This document shows positions 35,738-44,792 of a stretch of DNA of 64,000 nt, one piece after another. Every line of letters starts with the position of its first letter. The stretch's first letter is position 1. Made by a program: the position numbers and the translations under genes. Origin of the DNA: Mariniphaga sp041687255 (GTDB lineage Bacteria; Bacteroidota; Bacteroidia; Bacteroidales; Prolixibacteraceae); the NCBI GenBank assembly GCA_041687255.1, contig JAWLCL010000019.1:1-64000 (forward strand), written 5' to 3'. The notes under the pieces are model-generated. The model made no database searches. It was not told where the DNA came from and was given only the letters and a program-made list of their open reading frames with translations.

Positions 35738-36544
35738 TTATCTTTTCAAGTTATGTTTTACAAGTAAATCTAATAACGAAATAGAAGCATCTTCCATGTT
35801 ATTGATAATACTGTCGATTTTAGCAACGCAGTAGTTATAGAAAATCTGAAGGATGATAGCAACAAGCAGACCTGATACAGTTGTAATCAAAGCCACTTTA
35901 ATACCACCGGCAACCAGTGAGGGAGAAATATCACCGGCAACTTCGATTGCATCAAATGCTCCAATCATACCGATTACAGTTCCCATAAACCCAAGCATAG
36001 GTGCAAGAGCAATAAACAGTGCAATCCAGCTCAGCCCTTTTTCGAGCAAACCGGCCTGTACACCGCCATAGGAAATAATTGATTTTTCAACAACATCGAT
36101 ACCATGGTCAGCCCTGTCGAGGCCCTGGTAGAAAATACTTGCAACCGGTCCGCGAGTTTTACGGCAAACATCTTTAGCCGCTTCAACACCACCGCTTTCA
36201 AGAGCCTGTTCTACATCAGCCAGCAGCTTTTTGGTATTACTTGTAGCAAGATTCAGGTACAAAACCCTTTCAATTGCAAAAGCCAACCCCAGGATAAGGG
36301 TAATCAATACAAATGACATAAAGGTAGGGTCACCTTCAATAAATTTTTGTTTCAACTGGCTGTGTAATGATTGGCCTTCTTCAGCCACGGCAGCTTGCTC
36401 TTCAATCGGATCAGCAGTCAGGTCAACCTGTTCTTCCTGAACAGCAGTGTCTTGTGTAGCAGTGTCAGTTTGTGCAACCACAGCGTTTGAAGCCATAAAA
36501 AACAGCATTCCTGATAATGCTATTAACGCGAATAGTTTTTTCAT
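35738..36544 (-). CDS. MotA/TolQ/ExbB proton-channel family protein
   Basis: This 268-residue inner-membrane proton channel has an N-terminal signal-like helix (MKKLFALIALSGMLFFMASNA), an acidic linker (VQEEQVDLTADPIEEQAAVAEEG), and three ExbB-type helices: TFMSFVLITLILGLAFAIE, IALFIALAPMLGFMGTVIGM and GGIKVALITTVSGLLVAIIL. The family signature LAPMLGFMGTVIGMIGAFD is intact. The signal peptide before the first helix is common in Bacteroidota ExbB. It heads the operon with the four-helix protein and two ExbDs, and a -7 promoter box lies about 110 bases upstream. Confidence 0.92.
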   Translation of the reverse strand: MKKLFALIALSGMLFFMASNAVVAQTDTATQDTAVQEEQVDLTADPIEEQAAVAEEGQSLHSQLKQKFIEGDPTFMSFVLITLILGLAFAIERVLYLNLATSNTKKLLADVEQALESGGVEAAKDVCRKTRGPVASIFYQGLDRADHGIDVVEKSIISYGGVQAGLLEKGLSWIALFIALAPMLGFMGTVIGMIGAFDAIEVAGDISPSLVAGGIKVALITTVSGLLVAIILQIFYNYCVAKIDSIINNMEDASISLLDLLVKHNLKR

Positions 36545-36903
36545 GATTAATCTTAAATTTTTAATTAATAATTTCCTTTGATTTTTTACTTATTTAAATT
36601 CTTGACAAATTTCTTTTATTCAGCAAATAACACCTTTTCCTGTGAAATAATCAAATATACAACTTAAAAAAATTTAATTCATTAATAATTTTTGGGAACT
36701 TTATTTCTTATTCGCTGTTACGATAAAATTTATTACCCGCATCAACTGTTTTTGACTTCACTTGCCGCTAACAATTTTTATAGAACCCAATCTATCCAAT
36801 TACTTAAGTTGTTATTTCAACCCATCTGATATTCTGCTGCCATAATTCCCTACTTCTGTTTAAACCTCAGCACTTACAGGCATGTCATCATTAAATACCA
36901 GAC
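36545..36903. other. AT-rich upstream region of the ExbB operon
   Basis: About 360 bases between the ExbB-like gene and tRNA-Ser hold no supportable gene. The only assignable signal is the -7 box at 36652-36659. The rest is AT-rich with no hairpin of note. Confidence 0.6.
36652..36659 (-). promoter_or_regulatory. Bacteroidota -7 element upstream of the ExbB operon
   Basis: On the minus strand TATATTTG matches TAnnTTTG exactly. It sits 107 bases upstream of the ExbB-like start, which would leave a 5' leader of about 100 nt. A -33 TTTG is not seen at the usual spacing. Confidence 0.48.
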
Positions 36904-36915
36904 TCTCCACTTCTT

Positions 36916-37004
<89 letters not shown>

Positions 37005-37068
37005 AGAATTTTCCGGCATGCCAGAAAAACAGGGCGCAAAATAATAAAAATTTGGGAAAAAAAAGTTG

Positions 37069-38112
37069 CTAGCCGGTTATTTCACCACGCAGGTTTTTAT
37101 TCAGATTCATTTTAATTTGTTCTACTGGATAACCCTGCCCCAGTAAAAACATCAATTTGGTAACAGCCGCTTCAGTGGTCATGTCATTTCCTGAAACAAC
37201 CCCCGCCTTCAAAAGCTGCAGGCTGGTTTCATACTGCCCCATTACAACTTTCCCACCCTGGCACTGGGTAATATTTAATATAATTATGCCATTTTCAACG
37301 GCATGTTTAACAATATCTATCAACCACGAATCGGTGGGAACGTTTCCGGCTCCAAACGTCTCCAGCACAACTCCTTTCAGGCCTGGAATCTTGAACACCG
37401 AATTAAAAACCTTACTGCTTATTCCAGGGAACATTTTTAAAATTACCACATTATTGTCGAAACGGGCAGAAAGCCTTAGATCCTTTCCTGGTTCAGGATA
37501 TTGAATAAATTCTTTACGATATTTGATATCGATACCTGCAATTGCCAACGCAGGATAATTCACCGACCGGAAGGCACTGAATAAGTCTGCATCCCTTTTT
37601 ACAGCCCGATTGCCGCGGTATAATTCGAAATCGAAATATATGCAAACTTCGGGAACCATACTTTTGCCATTGCTTTTGGCGGCTGCAATTTCAACTGCTG
37701 TTATCAGGTTTTCCTTCCCGTCGGTTCGAAGTGTACCAATGGGAAGTTGTGATCCTGTAAATATTACAGGCTTACCCAAATTTTCAAACATGTAGCTTAA
37801 TGCTGAAGCAGTATATGCCATTGTGTCGGTACCATGCAACACCACAAAGCCATCATACAGCTCATAGTTTTCTTCAATTGTTGCAGCAATTTTTATCCAC
37901 ACATCAGGTGAAACATTTGATGAATCGAGTGCCGGATTAAAGATTACGGTTTGAATGTTATAATTGAACTTATTTAGTTCAGGTACTTCCTTTTTTATCT
38001 GATCGAATTTTACAGGAGCAAGCGTTCCGGTTTCAGGATGCTGAACCATTCCAATGGTTCCACCGGTGTAAATAATTAGAATGGAAGGTTTTCCCCCATC
38101 ATTTTTGCTCAT
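37069..38112 (-). CDS. ansA: L-asparaginase, cytosolic type I
   Basis: This enzyme hydrolyses asparagine to aspartate and ammonia. The 347-residue protein has no signal peptide, consistent with the cytosolic low-affinity type I. The active-site motifs are IIYTGGTIGM at the N-terminus (Thr nucleophile) and VLHGTDTMAYTASALSYM (second catalytic Thr with Asp). It lies between tRNA-Ser and tatD, 26 bases downstream of the TatD gene on the same strand. Confidence 0.93.
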   Translation of the reverse strand: MSKNDGGKPSILIIYTGGTIGMVQHPETGTLAPVKFDQIKKEVPELNKFNYNIQTVIFNPALDSSNVSPDVWIKIAATIEENYELYDGFVVLHGTDTMAYTASALSYMFENLGKPVIFTGSQLPIGTLRTDGKENLITAVEIAAAKSNGKSMVPEVCIYFDFELYRGNRAVKRDADLFSAFRSVNYPALAIAGIDIKYRKEFIQYPEPGKDLRLSARFDNNVVILKMFPGISSKVFNSVFKIPGLKGVVLETFGAGNVPTDSWLIDIVKHAVENGIIILNITQCQGGKVVMGQYETSLQLLKAGVVSGNDMTTEAAVTKLMFLLGQGYPVEQIKMNLNKNLRGEITG

Positions 38113-38138
38113 AGACTATCAAAATAGGATGCAAATTA

Positions 38139-38903
38139 TTAAATCTTAAACAAATTCCTTGCATTTTCTGAAGTTATTTCAGCTATTTCATTAACCGATA
38201 CATCATATATCTTTGCCAGCGCCTGCGCAACATATACCAGGTATGCACTTTCATTTCTTTTGCCCCGCTTTGGCACGGGGGTCAAATAAGGAGCATCGGT
38301 TTCGATCACCAATTTCTGAACAGGAATGCTTTTTATCACTTCCGACAGATTGCTGTTATTAAAGGTCACCACTCCGCCGATACCAAGCAAAAAGCCCAAC
38401 CCGATTATCTTTTCTGCTTCTGTATGAGTTCCGGTAAAACAATGAAATATACCATTCAGATTTCCATCCTGCTCTTGTTTTACAATTGCATAAACCTCAT
38501 CAAAAGAATCACGAACATGAATAACCACCGGCAGCTGATTCGATTTTGCAAGCTTCAACTGGTAGCGAAAGGCATCCTGTTGTTCATTCAGATAAGTACG
38601 ATCCCAATACAAATCAATACCTATTTCACCTATCCCATAAAACTTTCTTTTCTCCAGCCAGTATTCCAGGGCTTGAAGTTCCTCACGATAATCGGCTGCA
38701 ACTGATGTCGGGTGAAGGCCCATCAATGGGTAACAAAGATGTGGATATGCATCGGTTAAATCAAGCAACCGTTTTACCGATGCTGTATCGATATTTGGGA
38801 GGATTATTTTTTTCACATCATTATCATATGCCCGCTGCAGTACATTGTCCACATCGTTCAGATAATCCTCAGAATAGATATGAGCATGAGTGTCAATCAA
38901 CAT
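38139..38903 (-). CDS. TatD family hydrolase
   Basis: This 254-residue metal-dependent hydrolase of the amidohydrolase TIM-barrel superfamily probably has DNase/exonuclease activity. The motifs are IDTHAHIY (metal site), GLHPTS, GEIGIDLYWD, VVIHVRDS and IETDAPYLTP, all typical of TatD. From the ATG at 38903 the length is normal; the frame extends to a TTG at 38912 that is not needed. It is upstream of L-asparaginase on the same strand. Confidence 0.93.
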   Translation of the reverse strand: MLIDTHAHIYSEDYLNDVDNVLQRAYDNDVKKIILPNIDTASVKRLLDLTDAYPHLCYPLMGLHPTSVAADYREELQALEYWLEKRKFYGIGEIGIDLYWDRTYLNEQQDAFRYQLKLAKSNQLPVVIHVRDSFDEVYAIVKQEQDGNLNGIFHCFTGTHTEAEKIIGLGFLLGIGGVVTFNNSNLSEVIKSIPVQKLVIETDAPYLTPVPKRGKRNESAYLVYVAQALAKIYDVSVNEIAEITSENARNLFKI

Positions 38904-39035
38904 GTTGTTCAAATTTTGACAAATGTAAAAAAGTGTTTTATCCTGAAGCGATTTTCTATTTTATCAATAGATTAAATTTTCATCATCTGTGATAATAAAA
39001 TCATTTCAGAATAAAACACTGGTGTGGAGTGAAGT

Positions 39036-40379
39036 TTAAACCACACCTTGAGCCAACATTGCATCGGCGACTTTAACAAATCCACCAATATTTGCACCTT
39101 TGATATAATCAACCCGGTTACCGCTGCCAGGAATTCTACCATAGTTTACGCAAGTATCATGAATATCTTCCATAATTATTTTTAGCCTTGCGTCCACTTC
39201 ATCCCGCGGCCAGGAAATGCGCATGCTGTTTTGTGACATTTCAAGACCCGAAACGGCCACTCCTCCGGCATTCACGGCTTTCCCGGGTGCATAGCCTATA
39301 TTTTTGGACAGGTATTCTGCAGCTTCAGAGGTGCATCCCATATTGGATGCTTCTGCCAATAAATAGCATCCATTCCTTACCAGATGTTGTGCATCTTCAA
39401 GGTTGACCTCGTTTTCCGTAGCACAAGGCATGGCAACATCCATTGGTACTTCCCATGGCCGTCTGTCAGGCACAAACCGGACACCGAATTCCCGGGCATA
39501 AGGTTCCACTACATCATTATTGCTGGCCCTTAATTCAAGCAAATAATCAAGCTTTTCATCTTTTATACCATCCGGGTCATGAATATAGCCATCCGGGCCT
39601 GAGATCGTAATAACTTTACCTCCCAGTTCATTAACTTTTGCAATAGCACCCCAGGCAACATTGCCAAAGCCCGAAACACCAACCTTCAGTCCCTGGATAT
39701 CCATACCAAGGCGCAGGAGCATATGTCGCGCAAAGTATACTGCACCAAAACCTGTTGCTTCAGGACGGATAAGACTTCCTCCCCATGCCAGTCCTTTGCC
39801 GGTAAGCACACCTGTGAATTCATTTTTAAGCTTCTTATATTGGCCGAACATATATCCTATTTCGCGTCCTCCCACACCAATATCACCTGCCGGCACATCG
39901 GTATTGGCACCTATATGGCGGTACAATTCATTCATGAAAGCCTGGCAAAAGCGCATTATTTCACTATCCGATTTACCTTTAGGGCTAAAATCGGAACCTC
40001 CTTTGCCACCACCCATTGGCAATCCTGTAAGACTATTTTTAAAGGTCTGCTCAAAACCCAGAAACTTTAAAATGCCTAGAGTAACACTGGCATGAAAACG
40101 TAATCCCCCTTTGTAAGGTCCAAGAGCCGAATTGAACTCTACCCGGTACCCCCTGTTGACCCTTACCTCACCACGATCATCAACCCACGGGACCCGGAAA
40201 ATAATTATCCGTTCAGGTTCTACCATCCGTTCCAATAGATTTGCCCGGTGGTATCTTGGATTTTGTTGATAATAATCCCATACCGAACCGATTACCTCCT
40301 CTACTGCCTGGTGAAATTCCCTTTCACCTGGAGTTTTACTCTCAAGCTTCTCCAGAAAAGCCTGTATATTTGAATCCAT
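39036..40379 (-). CDS. gdhA: NADP-specific glutamate dehydrogenase
   Basis: This enzyme interconverts 2-oxoglutarate and ammonia with glutamate, providing ammonia assimilation. The 447-residue length is that of the hexameric family. PMGGGKGGSDFSPKGKSD carries the catalytic Lys and the NADP-type GGSDFxPKGKS signature, and the Rossmann domain begins near VGVSGFGNVAWGAI. The C-terminal region is ANIGGFVKVADAMLAQGVV. No regulator is visible near it. Its role fits with asparaginase nearby as part of nitrogen handling. Confidence 0.95.
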   Translation of the reverse strand: MDSNIQAFLEKLESKTPGEREFHQAVEEVIGSVWDYYQQNPRYHRANLLERMVEPERIIIFRVPWVDDRGEVRVNRGYRVEFNSALGPYKGGLRFHASVTLGILKFLGFEQTFKNSLTGLPMGGGKGGSDFSPKGKSDSEIMRFCQAFMNELYRHIGANTDVPAGDIGVGGREIGYMFGQYKKLKNEFTGVLTGKGLAWGGSLIRPEATGFGAVYFARHMLLRLGMDIQGLKVGVSGFGNVAWGAIAKVNELGGKVITISGPDGYIHDPDGIKDEKLDYLLELRASNNDVVEPYAREFGVRFVPDRRPWEVPMDVAMPCATENEVNLEDAQHLVRNGCYLLAEASNMGCTSEAAEYLSKNIGYAPGKAVNAGGVAVSGLEMSQNSMRISWPRDEVDARLKIIMEDIHDTCVNYGRIPGSGNRVDYIKGANIGGFVKVADAMLAQGVV

Positions 40380-40545
40380 AATTATAGGTTTTAAAATAAT
40401 TTGTAAAATTAGGTATCTTTTAGATATTTAACACCAAATTGACATACCAGCAACACTAGCTTTAATTAATTGATATAAAACAACATGCAAAACAAAAAAA
40501 GATGTTAAAAAGCAGTACCTGACAATTCTCATATTTTAAAATGCA

Positions 40546-40582
40546 AAAATAAAGCCTTTCCCCCGCAGGAGAAAGGCTCTTT
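40546..40582 (-). terminator. Intrinsic terminator after groEL
   Basis: On the minus strand, GCCTTTCTCC pairs with GGGGAAAGGC around a short TGCGG-type loop, followed by TTTATTTTT. It lies 23 bases after the groEL stop. Confidence 0.9.
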
Positions 40583-40604
40583 AAGTATATCGGGCAGCTT
40601 TTTA

Positions 40605-42245
40605 TTACATCATTCCACCCATGCCGCCCATTCCACCATGGCCGCCGGCAGGCATAGCTGGTTTTTCTTCTTTTTCCTCAACAATTACAGTTTCAGTAGT
40701 TAACAGCATTCCTGCAATTGAAGCAGCATTCTCTAAAGCAATGCGAGCTACTTTAGCCGGGTCAATTACTCCGGTTTCATACAGGTTTTCATATCTGTCC
40801 AAACGGGCATTGTAACCAAAGTCATCTTTGCCTTCACGCACTTTCTGCACAACTACAGCACCTTCTTTGCCCGCATTCGCAACAATCTGCCTTAACGGCT
40901 CTTCAATTGCGCGTTTAATAATTTCAATACCGGTTTGTTCATCGTCATTCGCTCCTTCAAGTTCTTCCAAAGCAGGAATTGCACGAATGTAGGCAACGCC
41001 ACCACCGGGAACGATACCTTCCTCAACAGCAGCACGGGTTGCGCTTAATGCATCGTCAACGCGGTCTTTCTTTTCTTTCATTTCCACTTCAGAAGCAGCA
41101 CCCACATAAATCACAGCCACACCACCGGCTAATTTAGCCAGGCGTTCCTGCAGTTTTTCCTTGTCATAGTCAGATGTGGTAGTTTCAATCTGCTTTTTAA
41201 TCTGTGAAACGCGTGCTGAAATAGCATCACTCGCACCTGAACCGTTTACGATTGTAGTATTTTCTTTATCAACAGTTATTTTTTCTGCTTCACCGAGCAT
41301 ATCCAAAGTTGTTTGCTCAAGCTTCATTCCTTTTTCCTCTGTAATAACCGAACCACCGGTAAGCACAGCAATATCTTCAAGCATTTCTTTACGGCGATCG
41401 CCGAATCCAGGAGCTTTAACAGCGCATACTTTCAATGAGCCACGTAACCTGTTTACAACAAGAGTTGCTAAAGCTTCTCCATCAACGTCTTCTGAAATAA
41501 TCATCAGCGGACGACCAGACTGTGCTGTTTGTTCCAATACAGGAAGCAGGTCCTTCATGGTGCTGATTTTCTTATCGTGAATCAGGATGTAAGGATTTTC
41601 AAGTTCAGCAGCCATTTTTTCGGCATCGGTTACAAAATAAGGAGAAATATAACCACGGTCGAATTGCATACCTTCAACCACTTCAACGTAAGTATCGGTA
41701 CCTTTCGATTCTTCAATTGTTATAACGCCTTCTTTATGCACTTTCTGCATTGCCTCAGCAATTAAAGCGCCAATGGTTTCGTCATTATTTGCTGAAACTT
41801 TAGCTACAGATTCAATTTTTGCATAATCGTCACCAATAGTATGAGCCTGTTCTGCAAGACTGCTTACAACTCTGCCAACTGCTTTATCTATACCACGCTT
41901 CAAATCCATTGGGTTAGCGCCGGCAGTAACGTTTTTCAAACCAACCTGAATGATTGATTGGGCAAGAACAGTTGCGGTAGTTGTTCCATCGCCGGCATCA
42001 TCACCGGTTTTGGAGGCAACTTCCTTCACCATTTGAGCTCCCAGGTTCTCATAAGCATCGGGAAGTTCAATTTCTTTTGCAACTGTTACACCGTCTTTTG
42101 TAATCTGAGGTGCACCAAATTTTTTCTCTATTACTACATTCCGCCCCTTGGGTCCTAATGTAACTTTCACTGCATCAGCCAGCTGATCAACGCCTGATTT
42201 CAGCTTGTCACGGGCATCAATGTTGAATTTAATTTCTTTTGCCAT
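40605..42245 (-). CDS. groL: Chaperonin GroEL (60 kDa)
   Basis: This subunit of the double-ring chaperonin folds proteins in the cytosol with GroES and ATP. The 546-residue protein has the typical start (MAKEIKFNIDARDKLKSGVDQL), the ATP-binding segment TLGPKGRNVVIEK and DGTTTATVLAQSI, the apical domain, and the C-terminal Gly/Met-rich tail GGHGGMGGMGGMM. groES lies 25 bases upstream on the same strand, and a terminator follows. No CIRCE-type operator is seen upstream. Confidence 0.98.
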   Translation of the reverse strand: MAKEIKFNIDARDKLKSGVDQLADAVKVTLGPKGRNVVIEKKFGAPQITKDGVTVAKEIELPDAYENLGAQMVKEVASKTGDDAGDGTTTATVLAQSIIQVGLKNVTAGANPMDLKRGIDKAVGRVVSSLAEQAHTIGDDYAKIESVAKVSANNDETIGALIAEAMQKVHKEGVITIEESKGTDTYVEVVEGMQFDRGYISPYFVTDAEKMAAELENPYILIHDKKISTMKDLLPVLEQTAQSGRPLMIISEDVDGEALATLVVNRLRGSLKVCAVKAPGFGDRRKEMLEDIAVLTGGSVITEEKGMKLEQTTLDMLGEAEKITVDKENTTIVNGSGASDAISARVSQIKKQIETTTSDYDKEKLQERLAKLAGGVAVIYVGAASEVEMKEKKDRVDDALSATRAAVEEGIVPGGGVAYIRAIPALEELEGANDDEQTGIEIIKRAIEEPLRQIVANAGKEGAVVVQKVREGKDDFGYNARLDRYENLYETGVIDPAKVARIALENAASIAGMLLTTETVIVEEKEEKPAMPAGGHGGMGGMGGMM

Positions 42246-42270
42246 TTTTATTTACTTTTTTTAATTTTAA

Positions 42271-42549
42271 TTAAGCAATGTACAATACGTCGGTTTGCGA
42301 CATTAACATGTAATCTTCATCGTCAATGTGCAATTCAGTTCCTGAATACTTGCCATAAACAACTACATCACCCACTTTTACCTCCATGGGCTCGTCTTTT
42401 TTGGCTTCACCGACCAAAACTACTGTTCCTTGCTGTGGTTTTTCTTTTGCTGAATCGGGAATGATTATTCCACTTTGTGTTTTTTCTTCGGCTTCCTGAG
42501 GTTTAACCAGGATTTTACCTGCCAGAATTTTACCTTTTAGTTCTGCCAT
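42271..42549 (-). CDS. groS: Co-chaperonin GroES
   Basis: This heptameric lid of the GroEL chamber has 92 residues from the ATG at 42549 (MAELKGKILAGKILVKPQE); a frame extension to 42576 is not expected in the family. The mobile loop region is EKTQSGIIIPDSAKEKPQQGT, and the C-terminal strand DYMLMSQTDVLYIA is conserved. It is followed by groL after a 25-base gap. Confidence 0.96.
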   Translation of the reverse strand: MAELKGKILAGKILVKPQEAEEKTQSGIIIPDSAKEKPQQGTVVLVGEAKKDEPMEVKVGDVVVYGKYSGTELHIDDEDYMLMSQTDVLYIA

Positions 42550-42775
42550 TGTTTTTTTCGTTTTGTTATTAAACATTCATTATTTCAAAAATCGACACAC
42601 CTTTTAATCACATTTTGTACCAAAGAAAATTGGGGTTGGATTTAGCGCCATAAAGGGACAAAATTGCATTTTCAGAAAACACCAATCAAGAAGCTCCACC
42701 TGCTATTTGATTGATTAGCAGAACATAAACAACAAAATGACACAGACTATGACAGTGTGACAAAAAGACAAAAAA

Positions 42776-43747
42776 TCATTCAAACCTGTAGTCAGGAATT
42801 CCCCTGAAGCCGTGCAAGAATGCAGATGTTGCCATTCGCTTCTTACCCGAAAGCTGCAAATCGGTAATTTCAAGCCATCCGTCTGCACAGGCAACATTTA
42901 AATATGTTGTATCGTCAGAATCTATAGTTCCCGGAGGCACAATGCCTGATGCCATTACATGTTGTGCAAAATAGATTTTGCAGGGAAGCGTCCGGCCGGT
43001 TTCTTTATGTACCAAATTAGCCCAGGCAGCCGGATGAGGAGATAAACCCCGGATAAGGTTTTTTACTTCCACAACTTTTTTCGACCAGTCGATCTTGCAG
43101 TCTTCCTTAAATATTTTGGGAGCCGGTTTCAAATGTTTTTCCCTTACAAGTTCTGTCTGCGGCACACCCTGCAAATCTCCTTCAGCCAGAGCATCGACTG
43201 TTTCCAAAACCAGCCCCGCCCCTATGTGCATCAACCTGTCGTGCAGATCGCCTACCGTTTCGTTTTCACCGATATCAGTTTCCCGCTGAAACAATATTTT
43301 TCCCGTATCCACATCATGGTCCAGCAGAAAGGTAGTTACTCCCGATTTGGTTTCACCGTTAATGACAGCCCAGTTGAGGGGTGCCGCACCACGGTATTGG
43401 GGAAGCAACGATGCATGCAGGTTGAAAGTCCCGAGGCGAGGCATATCCCAGACAACCTCAGGAAGTATCCGGAAAGCAACAACCACCTGCAGGTCGGCAT
43501 TAAATGATTTCAACTCTTCCAGGAATTCAGAATTCTTAAGCCTTTCGGGTTGCAGTAATGTTATCCCCTTTTCCAATGCATATTTTTTAACAGCCGATTC
43601 GGTCAACTTTTTACCGCGTCCTGCCGGTTTATCGGGAGCAGTGATTACAGCCACTACATTATAACCATTTTCAACAAGTGCCGCTAAGCTGGCAACCGCA
43701 AAGTCAGGGGTGCCCATAAATATTATCCGAAGTTCTTTTCCAGTCAT
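42776..43747 (-). CDS. fmt: Methionyl-tRNA formyltransferase
   Basis: This enzyme formylates initiator methionyl-tRNA using 10-formyl-tetrahydrofolate. The 323-residue protein has FMGTPDFAVASLAALVENG at the N-terminus, HASLLPQYRGAAPLNWAVIN (the formyl-THF site) and GVTTFLLDHDVDTGKI with the catalytic residues. The C-terminal tRNA-binding domain is present (about 210-320). It is upstream of groS on the same strand with a gap of more than 200 bases, and divergent from a small unassigned gene. Confidence 0.95.
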   Translation of the reverse strand: MTGKELRIIFMGTPDFAVASLAALVENGYNVVAVITAPDKPAGRGKKLTESAVKKYALEKGITLLQPERLKNSEFLEELKSFNADLQVVVAFRILPEVVWDMPRLGTFNLHASLLPQYRGAAPLNWAVINGETKSGVTTFLLDHDVDTGKILFQRETDIGENETVGDLHDRLMHIGAGLVLETVDALAEGDLQGVPQTELVREKHLKPAPKIFKEDCKIDWSKKVVEVKNLIRGLSPHPAAWANLVHKETGRTLPCKIYFAQHVMASGIVPPGTIDSDDTTYLNVACADGWLEITDLQLSGKKRMATSAFLHGFRGIPDYRFE

Positions 43748-43821
43748 CAGTTGTTATTTTAGACAAAAATAAGCATTCGTAAAGAATTAAGTACTAATTT
43801 AAAGGCTTAAAGCATGCAACC

Positions 43822-44217
43822 ATGGGAATAGAACGCGATTACCTGATGCGCCAGCTGATGATGCTTCTTGAAGTGATACAGAAAATTGTTAACTACAGGA
43901 AAAAGGGGCAACAACAGGAGGCAGAGGAACAAATCGACTATTTTTACAGTTATCTAAAGCTCGAAAAAGAAATCCGCGAAATGAGCATTGAGTCTTTGCT
44001 GAAACACCTTATAACTGAAAAAAAACTCACCAATAACCACATTGAAATGGTAGCATTTGTACTGAAGGAACAAGGTGAACTGGCAACTGATGCCGAACAA
44101 CAAATGGATTTCTTCAGGAAGGCCTATTTCTTATTGGAAAAGGCCGATCGCGAAAGCACAAGTTTCTCAATGGAACGGCAGTTAACACTTGCCGAACTGC
44201 GGAACTACCTAAATTGA
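43822..44217 (+). CDS. Small helical protein of unknown function
   Basis: This 131-residue protein has no signal peptide and no membrane helix. It is predicted all-helical and highly charged (YRKKGQQQEAEEQIDYFYSYL; EQGELATDAEQQMDFFRKAYFLLEKADRES). The N-terminus, MGIERDYLMRQLMMLLEVIQK, resembles the DUF6483-type start seen in Firmicutes (MxxxDYIMRxI...), but this is a weak visual match. It could be a TPR-like or partner-binding protein. It stands alone between two minus-strand genes; an inverted repeat (TGACCCG/CGGGTCA) follows at 44229-44254. Confidence 0.7.
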   Translation: MGIERDYLMRQLMMLLEVIQKIVNYRKKGQQQEAEEQIDYFYSYLKLEKEIREMSIESLLKHLITEKKLTNNHIEMVAFVLKEQGELATDAEQQMDFFRKAYFLLEKADRESTSFSMERQLTLAELRNYLN

Positions 44218-44298
44218 CAAACAACCGTTGACCCGCTTTAGATTTTCCGGGTCATAGTAAACTCAATTTACCACATTTTCAGGGCAACAGTTAAATTA

Positions 44299-44775
44299 TT
44301 ACTTCAGTTTTACAGGAATCCAGATATCTTCTTCTGATTCAGGATTGGTATTGTCATAATTTTCACCCAATACTTCAAAATGAGGCCTGTTGTCCAAAAG
44401 GTATTCTGAGCCGGGCAACCATTCACCAAAGATGTACTGAAAAATTTTACCGTCGCCGGCAGGTCCCTTATAGTGAAAAACGGCATACAGCCCTTCGGGT
44501 AAAGTAACTGTTTCCATATCATCGGGCACGTTTTCAAAATCCCTTACTTCAACTGCTGCCCATTTTTCAAAAGTATTTGCCGGTGAGAATTCATCAAAAT
44601 AAGCCGGACCATATTTCTGCATGGAAATTAATTCATCCGTTAAGCAATTACTTATTTCTTTGCGCCCGGGCATAAAACTCCACCACAGCTCAAAAGTCCG
44701 GTTATCGGTTAAGCTCATGGAAATCCGTTTACCAACCAGCTTCCTTCTGCCAATGTTTCTTATTTCGGGAGTCAT
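44299..44775 (-). CDS. GyrI-like/AraC effector-binding domain protein
   Basis: This 158-residue protein fits the GyrI-like small-molecule-binding fold (two SHS2 halves), similar to the effector domain of AraC/MerR regulators and to SOUL/GyrI proteins. Visible features are the N-terminal strand KLVGKRISMSL, the helix LWWSFMPGRKEI, the strand WAAVEVRDFENVPDDMETVTLPEGLYAVFHYKG and the acidic C-terminal strand SEEDIWIPVKL. No DNA-binding domain is attached. It lies 17 bases downstream of the FemAB-like gene, probably co-transcribed. Confidence 0.78.
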   Translation of the reverse strand: MTPEIRNIGRRKLVGKRISMSLTDNRTFELWWSFMPGRKEISNCLTDELISMQKYGPAYFDEFSPANTFEKWAAVEVRDFENVPDDMETVTLPEGLYAVFHYKGPAGDGKIFQYIFGEWLPGSEYLLDNRPHFEVLGENYDNTNPESEEDIWIPVKLK

Positions 44776-44792
44776 CAGGAAACTTTATTTAT

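Noticed and set aside
42715..42897. A 60-residue frame overlapping the 3' end of fmt
   Set aside because: Nearly all of it is antisense or out of frame to fmt, and it has no features.
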